64,000 bases of DNA. Origin: Cellulomonas fengjieae. GTDB taxonomy: Bacteria > Actinomycetota > Actinomycetes > Actinomycetales > Cellulomonadaceae. The position numbers and the translations under genes are program-made. Below, in pieces: positions 8,849 through 16,306 of the stretch. The notes beneath the pieces were generated by a model. That model was given only the letters and a program-made list of their open reading frames with translations. It searched no databases and was not told the DNA's origin. How positions within the stretch are numbered: position 1 is the first letter of the stretch; the number at the start of each line of letters is the position of its first letter. Location: contig NZ_CP074404.1 in NCBI RefSeq assembly GCF_018388465.1, positions 3,658,001-3,722,000 of the forward strand. The letters are read 5' to 3'.

Positions 8849-9058
8849 GTTCCGGAGCTGCGCCGGCGGATCGAGTACTGCCTGACCATCCTCCAGGACG
8901 AGGGATCGCTGGCGCCGGGTGACAACGCGCGCCGGGCGAGGTTCCTGTACACGGTGGTCAGCGGCCTCTCGATCGCGCAGGCACTCCCCGCCGAGACCCC
9001 GCGCGTGCGGACAGAGATCGAGGTTCTGCGCACAGCCGCCGAGTACGTCCTGAACGCC
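8849..9058 (+). pseudogene. Remnant of a TetR-type regulator, C-terminal domain
   Basis: A 70-codon stretch reading VPELRRRIEYCLTILQDEGS, then RRARFLYTVVSGLSIAQAL and TEIEVLRTAAEYVLNA, looks like the last two helices of a TetR-family ligand-binding domain. There is no start codon in a sensible place, no DNA-binding domain before it and no stop directly after VLNA. It begins exactly where the minus-strand oxidoreductase fragment begins. It sits 100 bases before an ABC exporter operon that the intact regulator may once have controlled. Confidence 0.45.
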
Positions 9059-9158
9059 CGCCCTGAGCGAGCTCGCGAGCTTGACCGTGTTCCGGGAACA
9101 CGGTGTCGACTGGCGACGCACGCGGGCCCATCCCCCTGCCACGACCTGGAGCACGCAC

Positions 9159-10073
9159 ATGATCAAAGCTCACGCCCTGACCAAGCGCTACGGCGCGAAG
9201 ACTGCCGTCGACAGCATCGACTTCACTGTCCGCCCCGGCCTGGTGACCGGCTTCCTCGGCCCGAACGGCGCGGGGAAGTCCACCACCATGCGGATGATCA
9301 TGGGCCTCGACCGTCCGTCGAGCGGTTCGGTCACGGTGAACGGCCTGCCGTACGCCCGGCACCGGGCCCCGGTGCGTCAGGTCGGTGCGCTGCTCGACGC
9401 CAAGGCCGTGCATCCCGGGCGCAGCGCGCGCAGCCATCTCCTCGCCGTCGCCGCCACACACCGCATCGGCGCGAGGCGCGTCGACGAGGTGATCGGGTAC
9501 ACGGGGCTCGGGCCGGTGGCGGGCAAGCGGGTGGGCGGGTTCTCGCTCGGCATGGGTCAGCGCCTCGGGATCGCCGTGGCACTGCTCGGCGATCCCGCCA
9601 CGCTCATTCTCGACGAGCCGGTCAACGGGCTGGACCCCGAGGGCGTGGTGTGGGTGCGTCAGCTCGCTCGACGCCTTGCCGCGGAGGGGCGCACCGTGTT
9701 CCTCTCCTCGCACCTGATGAGCGAGATGGCACAGACGGCCGACCACATCCTCATCCTCGGACGGGGTCGGATCATCGCCGACGCCCCCGTGGGTGAGATC
9801 CTCGGCGGCGTCGAGGGTGAGTCGGTGCAGGTGCGCACCCCGCAGGCCGCACCCCTTGCCCGGCTGCTCGAAGCCGAAGGCGCCACCGTGCCGGCCGCCG
9901 AGCTCGACCTGCTGTCCGTGAGAGGCCTCACCGCGCAGCGCATCGCCGAGATCGCGGCCGCCGCGGGGGTCGTGATCTACGGGCTCACTCCCGTGACGCG
10001 GTCACTCGAAGACGCCTACATGGCGCTGACCCGGGACGACGTCGAGTACCGCAGCGCGGAGGCGAACCGATGA
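9159..10073 (+). CDS. ABC transporter ATP-binding protein (ABC-2 exporter type)
   Basis: A 304-residue ATPase subunit. The Walker A motif is GPNGAGKST (about residues 36-44), the signature is FSLGMGQRLGIAVAL (a degenerate LSGGQ, usual in this BcrA/drug-type subfamily), Walker B is TLILDEPVNGLDP and the switch His is in FLSSHLMSEM. A C-terminal extension of about 80 residues is typical of ABC-2 exporters. The ATG at 9159 fits the domain start and has CTGGAG upstream. The stop overlaps the permease start (ATGA). The substrate is unknown; antibiotics or lipids are common for the family. Confidence 0.9.
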   Translation: MIKAHALTKRYGAKTAVDSIDFTVRPGLVTGFLGPNGAGKSTTMRMIMGLDRPSSGSVTVNGLPYARHRAPVRQVGALLDAKAVHPGRSARSHLLAVAATHRIGARRVDEVIGYTGLGPVAGKRVGGFSLGMGQRLGIAVALLGDPATLILDEPVNGLDPEGVVWVRQLARRLAAEGRTVFLSSHLMSEMAQTADHILILGRGRIIADAPVGEILGGVEGESVQVRTPQAAPLARLLEAEGATVPAAELDLLSVRGLTAQRIAEIAAAAGVVIYGLTPVTRSLEDAYMALTRDDVEYRSAEANR

Positions 10074-10942
10074 GCACCACGTCCACGAACCCGGTCCCGA
10101 CCGCTGTCGGAGACGACCTCAGCTTCGCCGGAGCGGTCCTCTCGGAGTGGGTCAAGCTCCGCACCATCCGCTCCACCTGGTGGTTGTACGCGATCCTGCT
10201 CGTCCTCACCGTCGCGCTCGGTGCGCAGATGTCGTCGTCGCTCTCCTTCCAGGGCGTCGACGGCGTCCCGACCCAGGACGCGATCCAGGACCTGGCGGTC
10301 TACGCCGTCATGGTCAGCACCGACTTCAGCGCGCTCGTCGTGAGCGTGCTCGGCGTGCTCGTCATCGCCGGCGAGTACGGCACCGGCATGATCCGGTCGA
10401 CCCTCACCGCCGTCCCGCGACGGCTGACGGCCCTGTTCGCCAAGGCGCTCGTCTTCGTGATCGCGACCACCGTCGTCAGCGCGGTCGCGCTCGCGCTCAC
10501 CGTTCCGATCTCGGTCGGCCTGCTGTCGGGCAACGGCATGGACGTCCGCCTCGACGACCCGCAGTACTGGCTCTCGCTCCTGGGTGGAGTGGGATACCTC
10601 GTGCTGGTCGGTCTCATCGCGTTCTCGATCGGTGCACTCCTGCGCACCACGGCCGGCGGCGTCGCGACGGCGCTCGGCCTCGTCCTGGCGGCGCCGCTCG
10701 CGCTGAGCCTCGTCCTCGGCTCGGCCGAACCGGCCTGGGCGGACACCATCGCGACGCTCCTGCCGTCGACCGCGGGCAGCGTGCTCGTCAGCTATCCGAC
10801 AGAGCAGAGCTGGGTCGACCTCGCCGCACCGGCAGCCAGCGGCTGGATCACCGAACCGTGGCAGGGCGGGCTCGTCCTCGCCGCCTGGGTGGTCGTCCTG
10901 CTCACCGGCGCGGCGGTGCTGCTCAGGCGTCGCGACGCCTGA
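10070..10942 (+). CDS. ABC-2 type transporter permease
   Basis: A 290-residue integral membrane partner of the preceding ATPase, translationally coupled by the ATGA overlap. After a cytoplasmic N-terminus (SEWVKLRTIRSTWW, the usual coupling region), about six hydrophobic helices follow, among them WLYAILLVLTVALGAQ, LVVSVLGVLVIAGEYGTGMI and a final VLAAWVVVLLTGAAVLLRRR. The E-Y-GTGMIRSTL motif is characteristic of ABC-2 permeases. Together the two genes would encode an exporter of two ATPases and two permeases. Confidence 0.9.
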   Translation: MSTTSTNPVPTAVGDDLSFAGAVLSEWVKLRTIRSTWWLYAILLVLTVALGAQMSSSLSFQGVDGVPTQDAIQDLAVYAVMVSTDFSALVVSVLGVLVIAGEYGTGMIRSTLTAVPRRLTALFAKALVFVIATTVVSAVALALTVPISVGLLSGNGMDVRLDDPQYWLSLLGGVGYLVLVGLIAFSIGALLRTTAGGVATALGLVLAAPLALSLVLGSAEPAWADTIATLLPSTAGSVLVSYPTEQSWVDLAAPAASGWITEPWQGGLVLAAWVVVLLTGAAVLLRRRDA

Positions 10943-11100
10943 GCGCCACACCGTCGTCCGGTGTGCCCGTTGTTCGCTCGCCTCTCAGTAACCACGGCGA
11001 CGAGTTACCGCCCCGCAGCTCGGCCAGGCTCGTGAGCCGGCCGATGAGCGAGTACCCCGGGACTCATCGCGCTGCGGTACATCAGCGCCGACGTCCGCGT

Positions 11101-11134
11101 AGGGCCGGTCCCCACCCTCCTGGGGACCGGCCCT
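11101..11134. terminator. Hairpin terminator between convergent genes
   Basis: AGGGCCGGTCCCC pairs perfectly with GGGGACCGGCCCT around an 8-base loop (13-bp stem). It lies between the ABC permease stop and the convergent acetyltransferase. There is no clear U-tract, as is common in high-GC actinobacteria. The rest of 10943-11206 shows nothing else I can support. Confidence 0.75.
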
Positions 11135-11206
11135 ACGACGTCCTCCCCAGCGTGCTCCCCGTCGCGACAGGAGTCAAGCGGCTATTGACGGTCGTCACAC
11201 GTTCGC

Positions 11207-11833
11207 TCACGCGAGGTCGAGCGTCAGCGTCCTGCCCCACTCGTGCCGGGCGGCCTCCACGAAGCCGATGCGGTCGTAGAACGCGATCGCGCCCTCGTTG
11301 CGGCTGTCCACCCCGAGGTACAGGCCCGGCACCCCCCGCGCGCGCAGGGCGGTCGCAAGCGTCTCGACCAGCCGGCGCCCGAGCCCTTGCCCCTGGACCC
11401 GGGGCAGCAGGTCGATGTGCATGTGCGCGGGGAACCGGTCGAACAGTGCCGGGTCGCCGCCCGACGAGTCGTGGATCCGCGCCACGAGCACGTGGTCCTC
11501 GGTGCCGTCGTGCGGGTCCTCCCGCAGCGGGTAGCGCGCGCGCAGGGGCGGCCACCAGGCGCGCTCGAGCCAGTGCTCGAACCCCGCCGTGTCGGCCGTC
11601 GCGACGATGTATCCCGCCGGTCCGAGCTCGTCCACCACGACGAAGGTGAGCGTCGGGTCCGCGGTCGGGTACGGGCCGAGGTAGACGTGGCCCAGCAGGT
11701 CCTCGTCGCGGTACAGGGCCGTCGCGTCGCTGCCCGCATCCCCCGTCAGGAGGCAGATCCGGTAGAGCGCCGGGAGGTCGGACGGGTGGAACGGGCGGAT
11801 GAGGGGGCGTGCGGCAGGCATGGGATCGACCAT
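11207..11833 (-). CDS. GNAT-family N-acetyltransferase
   Basis: A 208-residue acetyltransferase. The acetyl-CoA binding motif A is seen as LLPRVQGQGLGRRLVETL (R/Q-x-x-G-x-G/A), preceded by the beta4 strand FPAHMHIDLLP and followed by YLGVDSRNEGAIAFYDRIGF, the usual motif B. The N-terminus IRPFHPSDLPALYRICLLTG is the conventional first strand and helix. The insertion with HWLERAWWPPLRARYP resembles bacterial proteins related to O-GlcNAcase-associated acetyltransferases. The substrate is unknown. A second ATG four codons in is an equally possible start. Confidence 0.88.
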   Translation of the reverse strand: MVDPMPAARPLIRPFHPSDLPALYRICLLTGDAGSDATALYRDEDLLGHVYLGPYPTADPTLTFVVVDELGPAGYIVATADTAGFEHWLERAWWPPLRARYPLREDPHDGTEDHVLVARIHDSSGGDPALFDRFPAHMHIDLLPRVQGQGLGRRLVETLATALRARGVPGLYLGVDSRNEGAIAFYDRIGFVEAARHEWGRTLTLDLA

Positions 11834-11893
11834 CTCATGCGTTCCTCACGATCCAGGTTCCAGGATCGGCTCGGACATGCCGATGTCTACGGG

Positions 11894-12133
11894 GTGACGC
11901 TCATCGCCGAGACCACCCCAGACCTGCTGCACCAGGTGTTCCTCGTCGCCGTCGGCCGGTGCGACGACGACGGGAATCCCCTGGGCCCGCTCTACAGCGT
12001 GCTGAGCAGCGCCACCTCCTTCCGCGCGAGCATCGTGGTCCCGACGCCCGAGGAGGCGTTCGCCCTCGCGCGCGAGCAGGTCGCCGCCCAGCCGGACCCC
12101 GAGGCGTGGGAGATCGTCAGCCTCCTGCACTGA
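11894..12133 (+). CDS. Small hypothetical protein
   Basis: A 79-residue soluble protein with no recognised domain: an N-terminal strand-helix region (VTLIAETTPDLLHQVFLVAV), a loop RCDDDGNPLGPLYSV and a C-terminal helix PTPEEAFALAREQVAAQ. Codon usage is typical of the neighbourhood, which supports a real gene. The start is uncertain. An in-frame ATG at 11837 would extend it by 19 Arg/Ser-rich residues but would leave only 3 bases to the divergent acetyltransferase start, so the GTG at 11894 was preferred. It converges on the epoxide hydrolase gene. Confidence 0.5.
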   Translation: MTLIAETTPDLLHQVFLVAVGRCDDDGNPLGPLYSVLSSATSFRASIVVPTPEEAFALAREQVAAQPDPEAWEIVSLLH

Positions 12134-12151
12134 CCAGCGCGGCGGTCCTGA

Positions 12152-13264
12152 TCAGCGCAGCGGCCGGAAGAACGTCCGCAGGTCCTCGACGAGCAGGTCC
12201 GGCGCCTCCAGCGCGGCGAAGTGGCCGCCCCGCTCGTGCTCGGTCCAGTGCACCAGCCGGTGCTCGCGCTGGTCGACGTGCCGGATCGCCGGGTCGGTGG
12301 GGAACAGCGCGTGCCCGAAGGGGACCACGTCCGGGCCGCGCTCGGGCACGGTCGCCACGCGGTTCTCGTAGTACAGGTGGGCCGACGTCGGCCCCGTGCC
12401 GGTGACCCACAGAAGCGTCGCCAGGTCGAGCAGGTGGTCCCGACCCACCGCGTGGGCCGGGTCCGGCACGGCGGGGTCGGTCCAGTCGTGGAACTTGTCC
12501 ACGATCCACGCCAGCTGGGCGACGGGCGAGTCGGCCAAGGCGTACCCGATGGTGTGCGGCCGGGTGGACTGCAGCGCGGCGTACCCGGTGTCCGTGACCC
12601 GGCGGTGCTGCGCCCAGACCAGGCGCTCGGCCTCGGCGGCCGTCAGCGACGCCGGGTCCACCTGCGGGACGTCCAGGTTGCCGTGCACGTGGACCCCGAC
12701 CACGTGCTGCGGCGCGACCCGACCGAGCTCCGGCGACACGACGGACCCCGTGTCCCCGCCCGCGGCGCCGTACCGGTCGTAGCCGAGCGACGCCATGAGG
12801 GCCGCCCAGGCGCGCGCGACCCGGCGATGGTCCCAGCCCTCGCCGGACAGCGGGGCCGACCAGCCGACGCCGGGCAGGTGCGGGACGACCACGTGGAAGG
12901 CGTCCGGCCCGGCCGCGGTCAGCGGTCCCAGCAGGTCGACGTACTCGAGCACCGAGCCCGGCCAGCCGTGCGTCAGGACCAGGGGGAGGGCGTCCGGCCG
13001 CGCGGACCGGGCGTGCAGCGCGTGGATCGTCTGACCGTCGAGCTGCGTCCGGACCTGGTCCACCGTGTCGAGGCGCGCCTGCACGCGGTGCCAGTCGTAC
13101 CCGTCGACCCAGTGCCCCACGAGGTCCCGCAGGTAGGCGACGGGCACGCCGCGCGCCCACCCGGCGGACTCGAGCGTCAGCGGCCAGCGCGTCCTGCACA
13201 GCCGGTCCCGCAGGTCGCGGAGGTCCTCGTCGGGCACCGCGGCGGCGAACGGCTCCGCCGTCAC
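12152..13264 (-). CDS. Epoxide hydrolase (alpha/beta hydrolase with N-terminal EHN domain)
   Basis: A 370-residue protein with the N-terminal epoxide-hydrolase cap region (residues 1-110, with RDLRDRLCRTRWP and WARGVPVAYLRDLVGHW) and an alpha/beta hydrolase core. The oxyanion-hole motif is LVLTHGWPGSVLEY, the nucleophile Asp is in YGAAGGDTGSVVS, and the C-terminal catalytic His is in GGHFAALEAPDLL. It would open epoxides to vicinal diols; natural substrates of these microsomal-type bacterial enzymes are mostly unknown. The GTG start overlaps the stop of the SnoaL-like gene by 4 bases (GTGA), so the two are coupled. Confidence 0.9.
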   Translation of the reverse strand: MTAEPFAAAVPDEDLRDLRDRLCRTRWPLTLESAGWARGVPVAYLRDLVGHWVDGYDWHRVQARLDTVDQVRTQLDGQTIHALHARSARPDALPLVLTHGWPGSVLEYVDLLGPLTAAGPDAFHVVVPHLPGVGWSAPLSGEGWDHRRVARAWAALMASLGYDRYGAAGGDTGSVVSPELGRVAPQHVVGVHVHGNLDVPQVDPASLTAAEAERLVWAQHRRVTDTGYAALQSTRPHTIGYALADSPVAQLAWIVDKFHDWTDPAVPDPAHAVGRDHLLDLATLLWVTGTGPTSAHLYYENRVATVPERGPDVVPFGHALFPTDPAIRHVDQREHRLVHWTEHERGGHFAALEAPDLLVEDLRTFFRPLR

Positions 13265-13623
13265 TCCGACCCGGACTTCTCCGGCCAGTACGCCCACTCC
13301 TCGAACAGCTCCGCCCGACCGTCACCGTCGAACCGCAGCACCCACAGGTCGCGGTACTCCTGCGGCTCGCCGCCGCCGTACTGCACCTCGACCCGGACCA
13401 CGGCGTCGGGCCCCTCGGCGGCGATCACGCTCGCCGTCATGGTGAACGGCGTCGGGTCCACCCAGAACCCCCGGATCGCGTCGAGCCCGACGAGCGGCTC
13501 CGCGTACGGGGAGCGCAGGTAGCGGGCACCCTCGGCGAACAACCCCTCCACCGCGGACACGTCCTGCGCCCGCCACGCCTGCTCGTACCGCTCGACCCAG
13601 CCCATGACCGCGTCCCGGTCCAT
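13261..13623 (-). CDS. SnoaL/NTF2-like protein
   Basis: A 120-residue cone-shaped NTF2-fold protein. It begins with the typical helix VMGWVERYEQAWRAQDVSAV and GLFAEGARYLRSPYAEPLVG, followed by IRGFWVDPTPFTMTASVIAA and WVLRFDGDGRAELFEEWAYWP. Members are either small ligand-binding or isomerase-type enzymes, or orphan proteins. No catalytic assignment is possible here. Its coupling to the epoxide hydrolase gene (GTGA overlap) suggests the two act on the same compound; this is inference. Confidence 0.82.
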   Translation of the reverse strand: MDRDAVMGWVERYEQAWRAQDVSAVEGLFAEGARYLRSPYAEPLVGLDAIRGFWVDPTPFTMTASVIAAEGPDAVVRVEVQYGGGEPQEYRDLWVLRFDGDGRAELFEEWAYWPEKSGSE

Positions 13624-13676
13624 CGCCGCCTCCTTCGCTCGCGTGGGGGAAGTCTGCTCCCGACCACCGACAGCGG

Positions 13677-14255
13677 TCACTGCACGCGCGGCGACGCCTC
13701 CCCGCGGCGCAGCACCGACAGCTCGACGCGCGAGCGAAGCTGGTCGGTCGGCAGGACGTGGGCGAGGTCGGCGAGCACCTCGTCGCACGCGGTGACGACC
13801 TCGGCGAGGTCGACGTCCGGGTCGACGGTGGCCCGCAGGCGCACCACGCGCTCCCCCCGGTCGGCCAGCACGGCACCTCGGGCGGACCGGATCACCGGGA
13901 CGTCGGCCAGCACGTCGGCGGCCGTGTCCACGGCCGGCCGCGGGTCCACCACGAGCCGCCCGGCGTGCTCGCCCGGCGGCAGGCGCAGCGACCCCACGGA
14001 TCGCCGGGGCAGGTGCGCGAGCAGCCACCACAGCCCGATCACCACGAGCGCACCACCGACCAGGCCGGTCAGCAGCGCGGCGTTCGGGTCCCCCGTCACC
14101 CGGCCGGTGTCGACCCCGATCCGGCCGGGGACGTCGGGCCACAGCGACTCCAGGAAGCCGGTCCGCCACCCCACGGCCGCCACCCCGAGCGCGACGAGGA
14201 CGAGGCCCAGGAGCAGGACGACCACCCGGTCGAACGCGAGGATCGCACGACTCAT
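13677..14255 (-). CDS. amaP: Alkaline shock membrane-anchor protein AmaP-like
   Basis: A 192-residue protein with two N-terminal transmembrane helices (VVVLLLGLVLVALGVAAVGW and LLTGLVGGALVVIGLWWLLA), separated by a short loop and followed by a cytoplasmic domain. That domain carries the Asp23-like RVVRLRATVDPDVDLAEVV pattern. In firmicutes AmaP tethers Asp23 to the membrane; the actinobacterial equivalent in asp23 clusters is named by analogy. The start overlaps the upstream gene stop (ATGA). It is the last gene of the envelope cluster, 53 bases before the SnoaL gene. Confidence 0.75.
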   Translation of the reverse strand: MSRAILAFDRVVVLLLGLVLVALGVAAVGWRTGFLESLWPDVPGRIGVDTGRVTGDPNAALLTGLVGGALVVIGLWWLLAHLPRRSVGSLRLPPGEHAGRLVVDPRPAVDTAADVLADVPVIRSARGAVLADRGERVVRLRATVDPDVDLAEVVTACDEVLADLAHVLPTDQLRSRVELSVLRRGEASPRVQ

Positions 14256-14827
14256 CGCCCGTCACCCCCCACGGCCAGACCCGCCGTGACCCGGCCGGCC
14301 ACCTTGACCGACAGCGGCTGCGCCAGCGGTGCCAGACGCTCGGTCACGGCCGCGCGCACCGCGTCGGCGACGTCGTCGCCCGGGAGCGTGGTGACGGTGA
14401 CGGTCACGGATCGCCGGGTGGCCGACGCGCGCGCGGACAGCACGCGGTCGACGTCCTCGGCAGCCGACGCGGCGAGCCGGGCGGCGTCGCGCAGGCTGAG
14501 GGTGGTGCCGGTCGACGACCTGACATCCAGGCGGGTGCGGACCCGGCGCCCCAGGGCGACCGCGACGAGCCACAGCCCCAGCAGGGCGGCGACGACGCCC
14601 ACCACGACGACGGCGGTCGTCGGCGTGACGCCGTCCGCGCGGTCCACCAGGGGAGGCAGCCACAGGTCGCCCGAGACGCGCCCGGCGAGGACGAGCGCGT
14701 CCCGGAGCACCAGCACCCCGAGCGCCACGAGCGCGACGGCGAGCACGATGCTCACCCAGGCGACCCGCCCGGCGCGGGTCGCCGGCGCAGCGGGCGGGAA
14801 ACCGCGCGGGGGGTCGACGTGGGTCAT
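14252..14827 (-). CDS. DUF6286-type membrane protein of the Asp23 cluster
   Basis: A 191-residue protein with two transmembrane helices (RVAWVSIVLAVALVALGVLV and TAVVVVGVVAALLGLWLVAV) and a C-terminal soluble domain (RTRLDVRSSTGTTLSLRDAA followed by SVTVTVTTLPGDDVADAVRA). The layout matches DUF6286 proteins that accompany actinobacterial Asp23 and AmaP genes. Both the soluble part and AmaP look like membrane-tethered relatives of Asp23. It overlaps both neighbours by 4 bases. Confidence 0.7.
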   Translation of the reverse strand: MTHVDPPRGFPPAAPATRAGRVAWVSIVLAVALVALGVLVLRDALVLAGRVSGDLWLPPLVDRADGVTPTTAVVVVGVVAALLGLWLVAVALGRRVRTRLDVRSSTGTTLSLRDAARLAASAAEDVDRVLSARASATRRSVTVTVTTLPGDDVADAVRAAVTERLAPLAQPLSVKVAGRVTAGLAVGGDGR

Positions 14828-15183
14828 TGCACCCTCGCAGCGGGTCGGGCCGACGACGGACGGACGACCTCGCGCACCGCGACGCTGACGTGGGCGAGGT
14901 CCTGACCCGCGAGGCGCCTGAGCTCGCGGTGCAGCGCGGCCTGGACGCCGCTGCTGACCTGCGCGGCCGACGCCGGCCACGTGATCGCCACCTCCACCTC
15001 GACCCGCGCCCGGGTACCCGCCCGCTGCCAGCGCACGCGCGGGTAGCCGCGGCCGAGCGTGCGCCCGACGTTCCCGGCTGAGTCCTCCTCGGCCGCCACA
15101 CCCGGGACCTCCAGGGTCACCTGGCGGGCGATGCGGGTCAGGGCGCGGTCGGCGATGGTGAGCCCGCCGCGGGGCTCACCCAC
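14824..15183 (-). CDS. Asp23/Gls24 family protein (second copy)
   Basis: A 119-residue Asp23-domain protein. It begins EPRGGLTIADRALTRIARQV and continues with LEVPGVAAEE, then ARVEVEVAITWPASAAQVSS, the characteristic Asp23 'basic helix - VPGV - strand' order. Asp23 proteins form membrane-associated assemblies linked to cell-envelope stress. The GTG start at 15183 lies inside the last codons of the small membrane protein gene (8-base overlap), and the stop overlaps the next gene, so the cluster is tightly coupled. Confidence 0.8.
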   Translation of the reverse strand: MGEPRGGLTIADRALTRIARQVTLEVPGVAAEEDSAGNVGRTLGRGYPRVRWQRAGTRARVEVEVAITWPASAAQVSSGVQAALHRELRRLAGQDLAHVSVAVREVVRPSSARPAARVQ

Positions 15184-15355
15184 GGCCGCGGCCGGCGGCC
15201 AGGCCGGGGATGTCGATCCGGCCGTCGACCGCGAGGCCCACGACCACTCCGACCGCCCCGAGCACCAGGGCGAGGACGAACATGCTGAACCCGCCGACGG
15301 CGGCGACCAGGGCGAGCAGCAGGCCGGCGAACAGCCCGATGGCGACAGATGACAC
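15176..15355 (-). CDS. Small two-helix membrane protein (DUF2273-like)
   Basis: A 59-residue protein: GTG start, VSSVAIGLFAGLLLALVAAV, then GGFSMFVLALVLGAVGVVVG and a polar end DGRIDIPGLAAGRGRG. Two hydrophobic helices fill nearly the whole protein, like DUF2273 proteins found in asp23-amaP operons of firmicutes. It lies between two Asp23-like genes and overlaps the next start by 8 bases, which argues that it is translated. It is short enough to be missed by automatic callers. Confidence 0.7.
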   Translation of the reverse strand: MSSVAIGLFAGLLLALVAAVGGFSMFVLALVLGAVGVVVGLAVDGRIDIPGLAAGRGRG

Positions 15356-15364
15356 GGTGGCTCC

Positions 15365-15652
15365 TCAGATGGTGTCGATGTCCTCGACGTGGACGCGGAC
15401 GGGCATCGGGGCGATCGCGGAGACCGCCCGCTGGATCCGTGCCGCCGTCCGGGGTACGGGCTCGGCACCGGTGACCACGACGTGCACCTCGGTGCCCTCG
15501 TCATCGAGCCGGACCCCGGTGACGCGACGGCCGGGCAGATAGGTGCCGACCTCGCCGAACCGCCCGCCGTGCAACCGCACGACGCCCGGGACGGCGAGCA
15601 CGGTGGCGGCGACGACCTCGGCGCGGCTCGGCGGCTCGTCGGGCCTCGTCAC
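15365..15652 (-). CDS. Small Asp23-cluster protein
   Basis: A 95-residue soluble protein with a degenerate Asp23-like pattern: an N-terminal helix then VLAVPGVVRLHGGRFGEVG, a strand GTEVHVVVTGAEPVPRTAAR and a final MPVRVHVEDIDTI. It keeps the 'VPGV' turn of Asp23 but is shorter. The GTG start overlaps the stop of the first asp23 gene by 4 bases. Genes like this occupy the same place in related clusters. Function unknown; it may be a regulatory or capping subunit of the Asp23 assembly (inference). Confidence 0.65.
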   Translation of the reverse strand: MTRPDEPPSRAEVVAATVLAVPGVVRLHGGRFGEVGTYLPGRRVTGVRLDDEGTEVHVVVTGAEPVPRTAARIQRAVSAIAPMPVRVHVEDIDTI

Positions 15653-16104
15653 TGGACCCGGTGCTCCGGCGGGGGAGCCGGCTGGGCGTCTTCCTGCGGC
15701 AGGTGGACGTCGTTGACCGTCACGTTCACCTCGACCACGTGCAGACCCGTCATCCGCTCCACCGCACTGATGACGTTGCGACGGATCCCGTCGGCGAGGT
15801 CGGCGATCGAGACGCCGTACTCCGCCACCAGGTCGAGGTCCACGGCGGCCTCCGTCTCGCCCACCTCGACCGAGACGCCCTGCGAGTGATTGGTGCGGGC
15901 GCCCGGGATGCGCTCCCGCAGGTTGCCGATCGCACGCGCGGCCCCGCCGCCGAGGGAGTGCACGCCGGTGACCTCGCTCGCCGCGATCCCGGCGATCTTG
16001 CTGACCACCGTGTCGGCGATCGTGGTGCTGCCCTCGGGCGTGACGAGCGCGCTCTGCCGGGTCCGGGCGGCAGGCGCTGTGACGGTCGTGGACGACTCGC
16101 TCAT
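15649..16104 (-). CDS. Asp23/Gls24 family envelope stress protein (first gene of cluster)
   Basis: A 151-residue Asp23 protein. A disordered Ser/Thr-rich start (MSESSTTVTAPAARTRQSAL) precedes the conserved core: GSTTIADTVVSKIAGIAASE, VTGVHSLGG, VSVEVGETEAAVDLDLVAEY and VISAVERMTGLHVVEVNVTV. The acidic-proline tail is variable. It heads a six-gene minus-strand operon and faces the ATP-grasp gene across a 200-base region that holds a CRP-like site. Confidence 0.88.
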   Translation of the reverse strand: MSESSTTVTAPAARTRQSALVTPEGSTTIADTVVSKIAGIAASEVTGVHSLGGGAARAIGNLRERIPGARTNHSQGVSVEVGETEAAVDLDLVAEYGVSIADLADGIRRNVISAVERMTGLHVVEVNVTVNDVHLPQEDAQPAPPPEHRVQ

Positions 16105-16170
16105 GGTGACCTCTCTCGACGCTGACGTGCACGGTGGATGGCGGTTCTGTGGTGCGTCACGGGCGCTGGA

Positions 16171-16186
16171 TGTGACGTGCGTCACC
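16171..16186. promoter_or_regulatory. CRP/FNR-type operator between the asp23 and ATP-grasp operons
   Basis: TGTGACGTGCGTCACC fits the TGTGA-N6-TCACA pattern at nine of the ten fixed positions. The same bases supply a possible -35 (GTGACG, 16172-16177) 17 bases before a -10-like CATGCT (16195-16200) reading toward the ATP-grasp gene. A bound regulator could therefore block that promoter and act on the divergent asp23 promoter. Confidence 0.5.
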
Positions 16187-16306
16187 TCTGCCAGCATGCT
16201 CTCCTTCGCGCATCGCCGCACCTCACGGGCTCCGGCGCCGCACGGCACGACCGGACACGCAGGTCAGGCCCACCCGACAGGCCCGACGTGGGAGAGACTG
16301 GTCGGT

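Noticed and set aside
8559-11100. Genomic island integrated at tRNA-Gly
   Set aside because: No integrase, no direct repeat of the tRNA 3' end, and the downstream genes have ordinary composition. A simple deletion scar explains the remnants.
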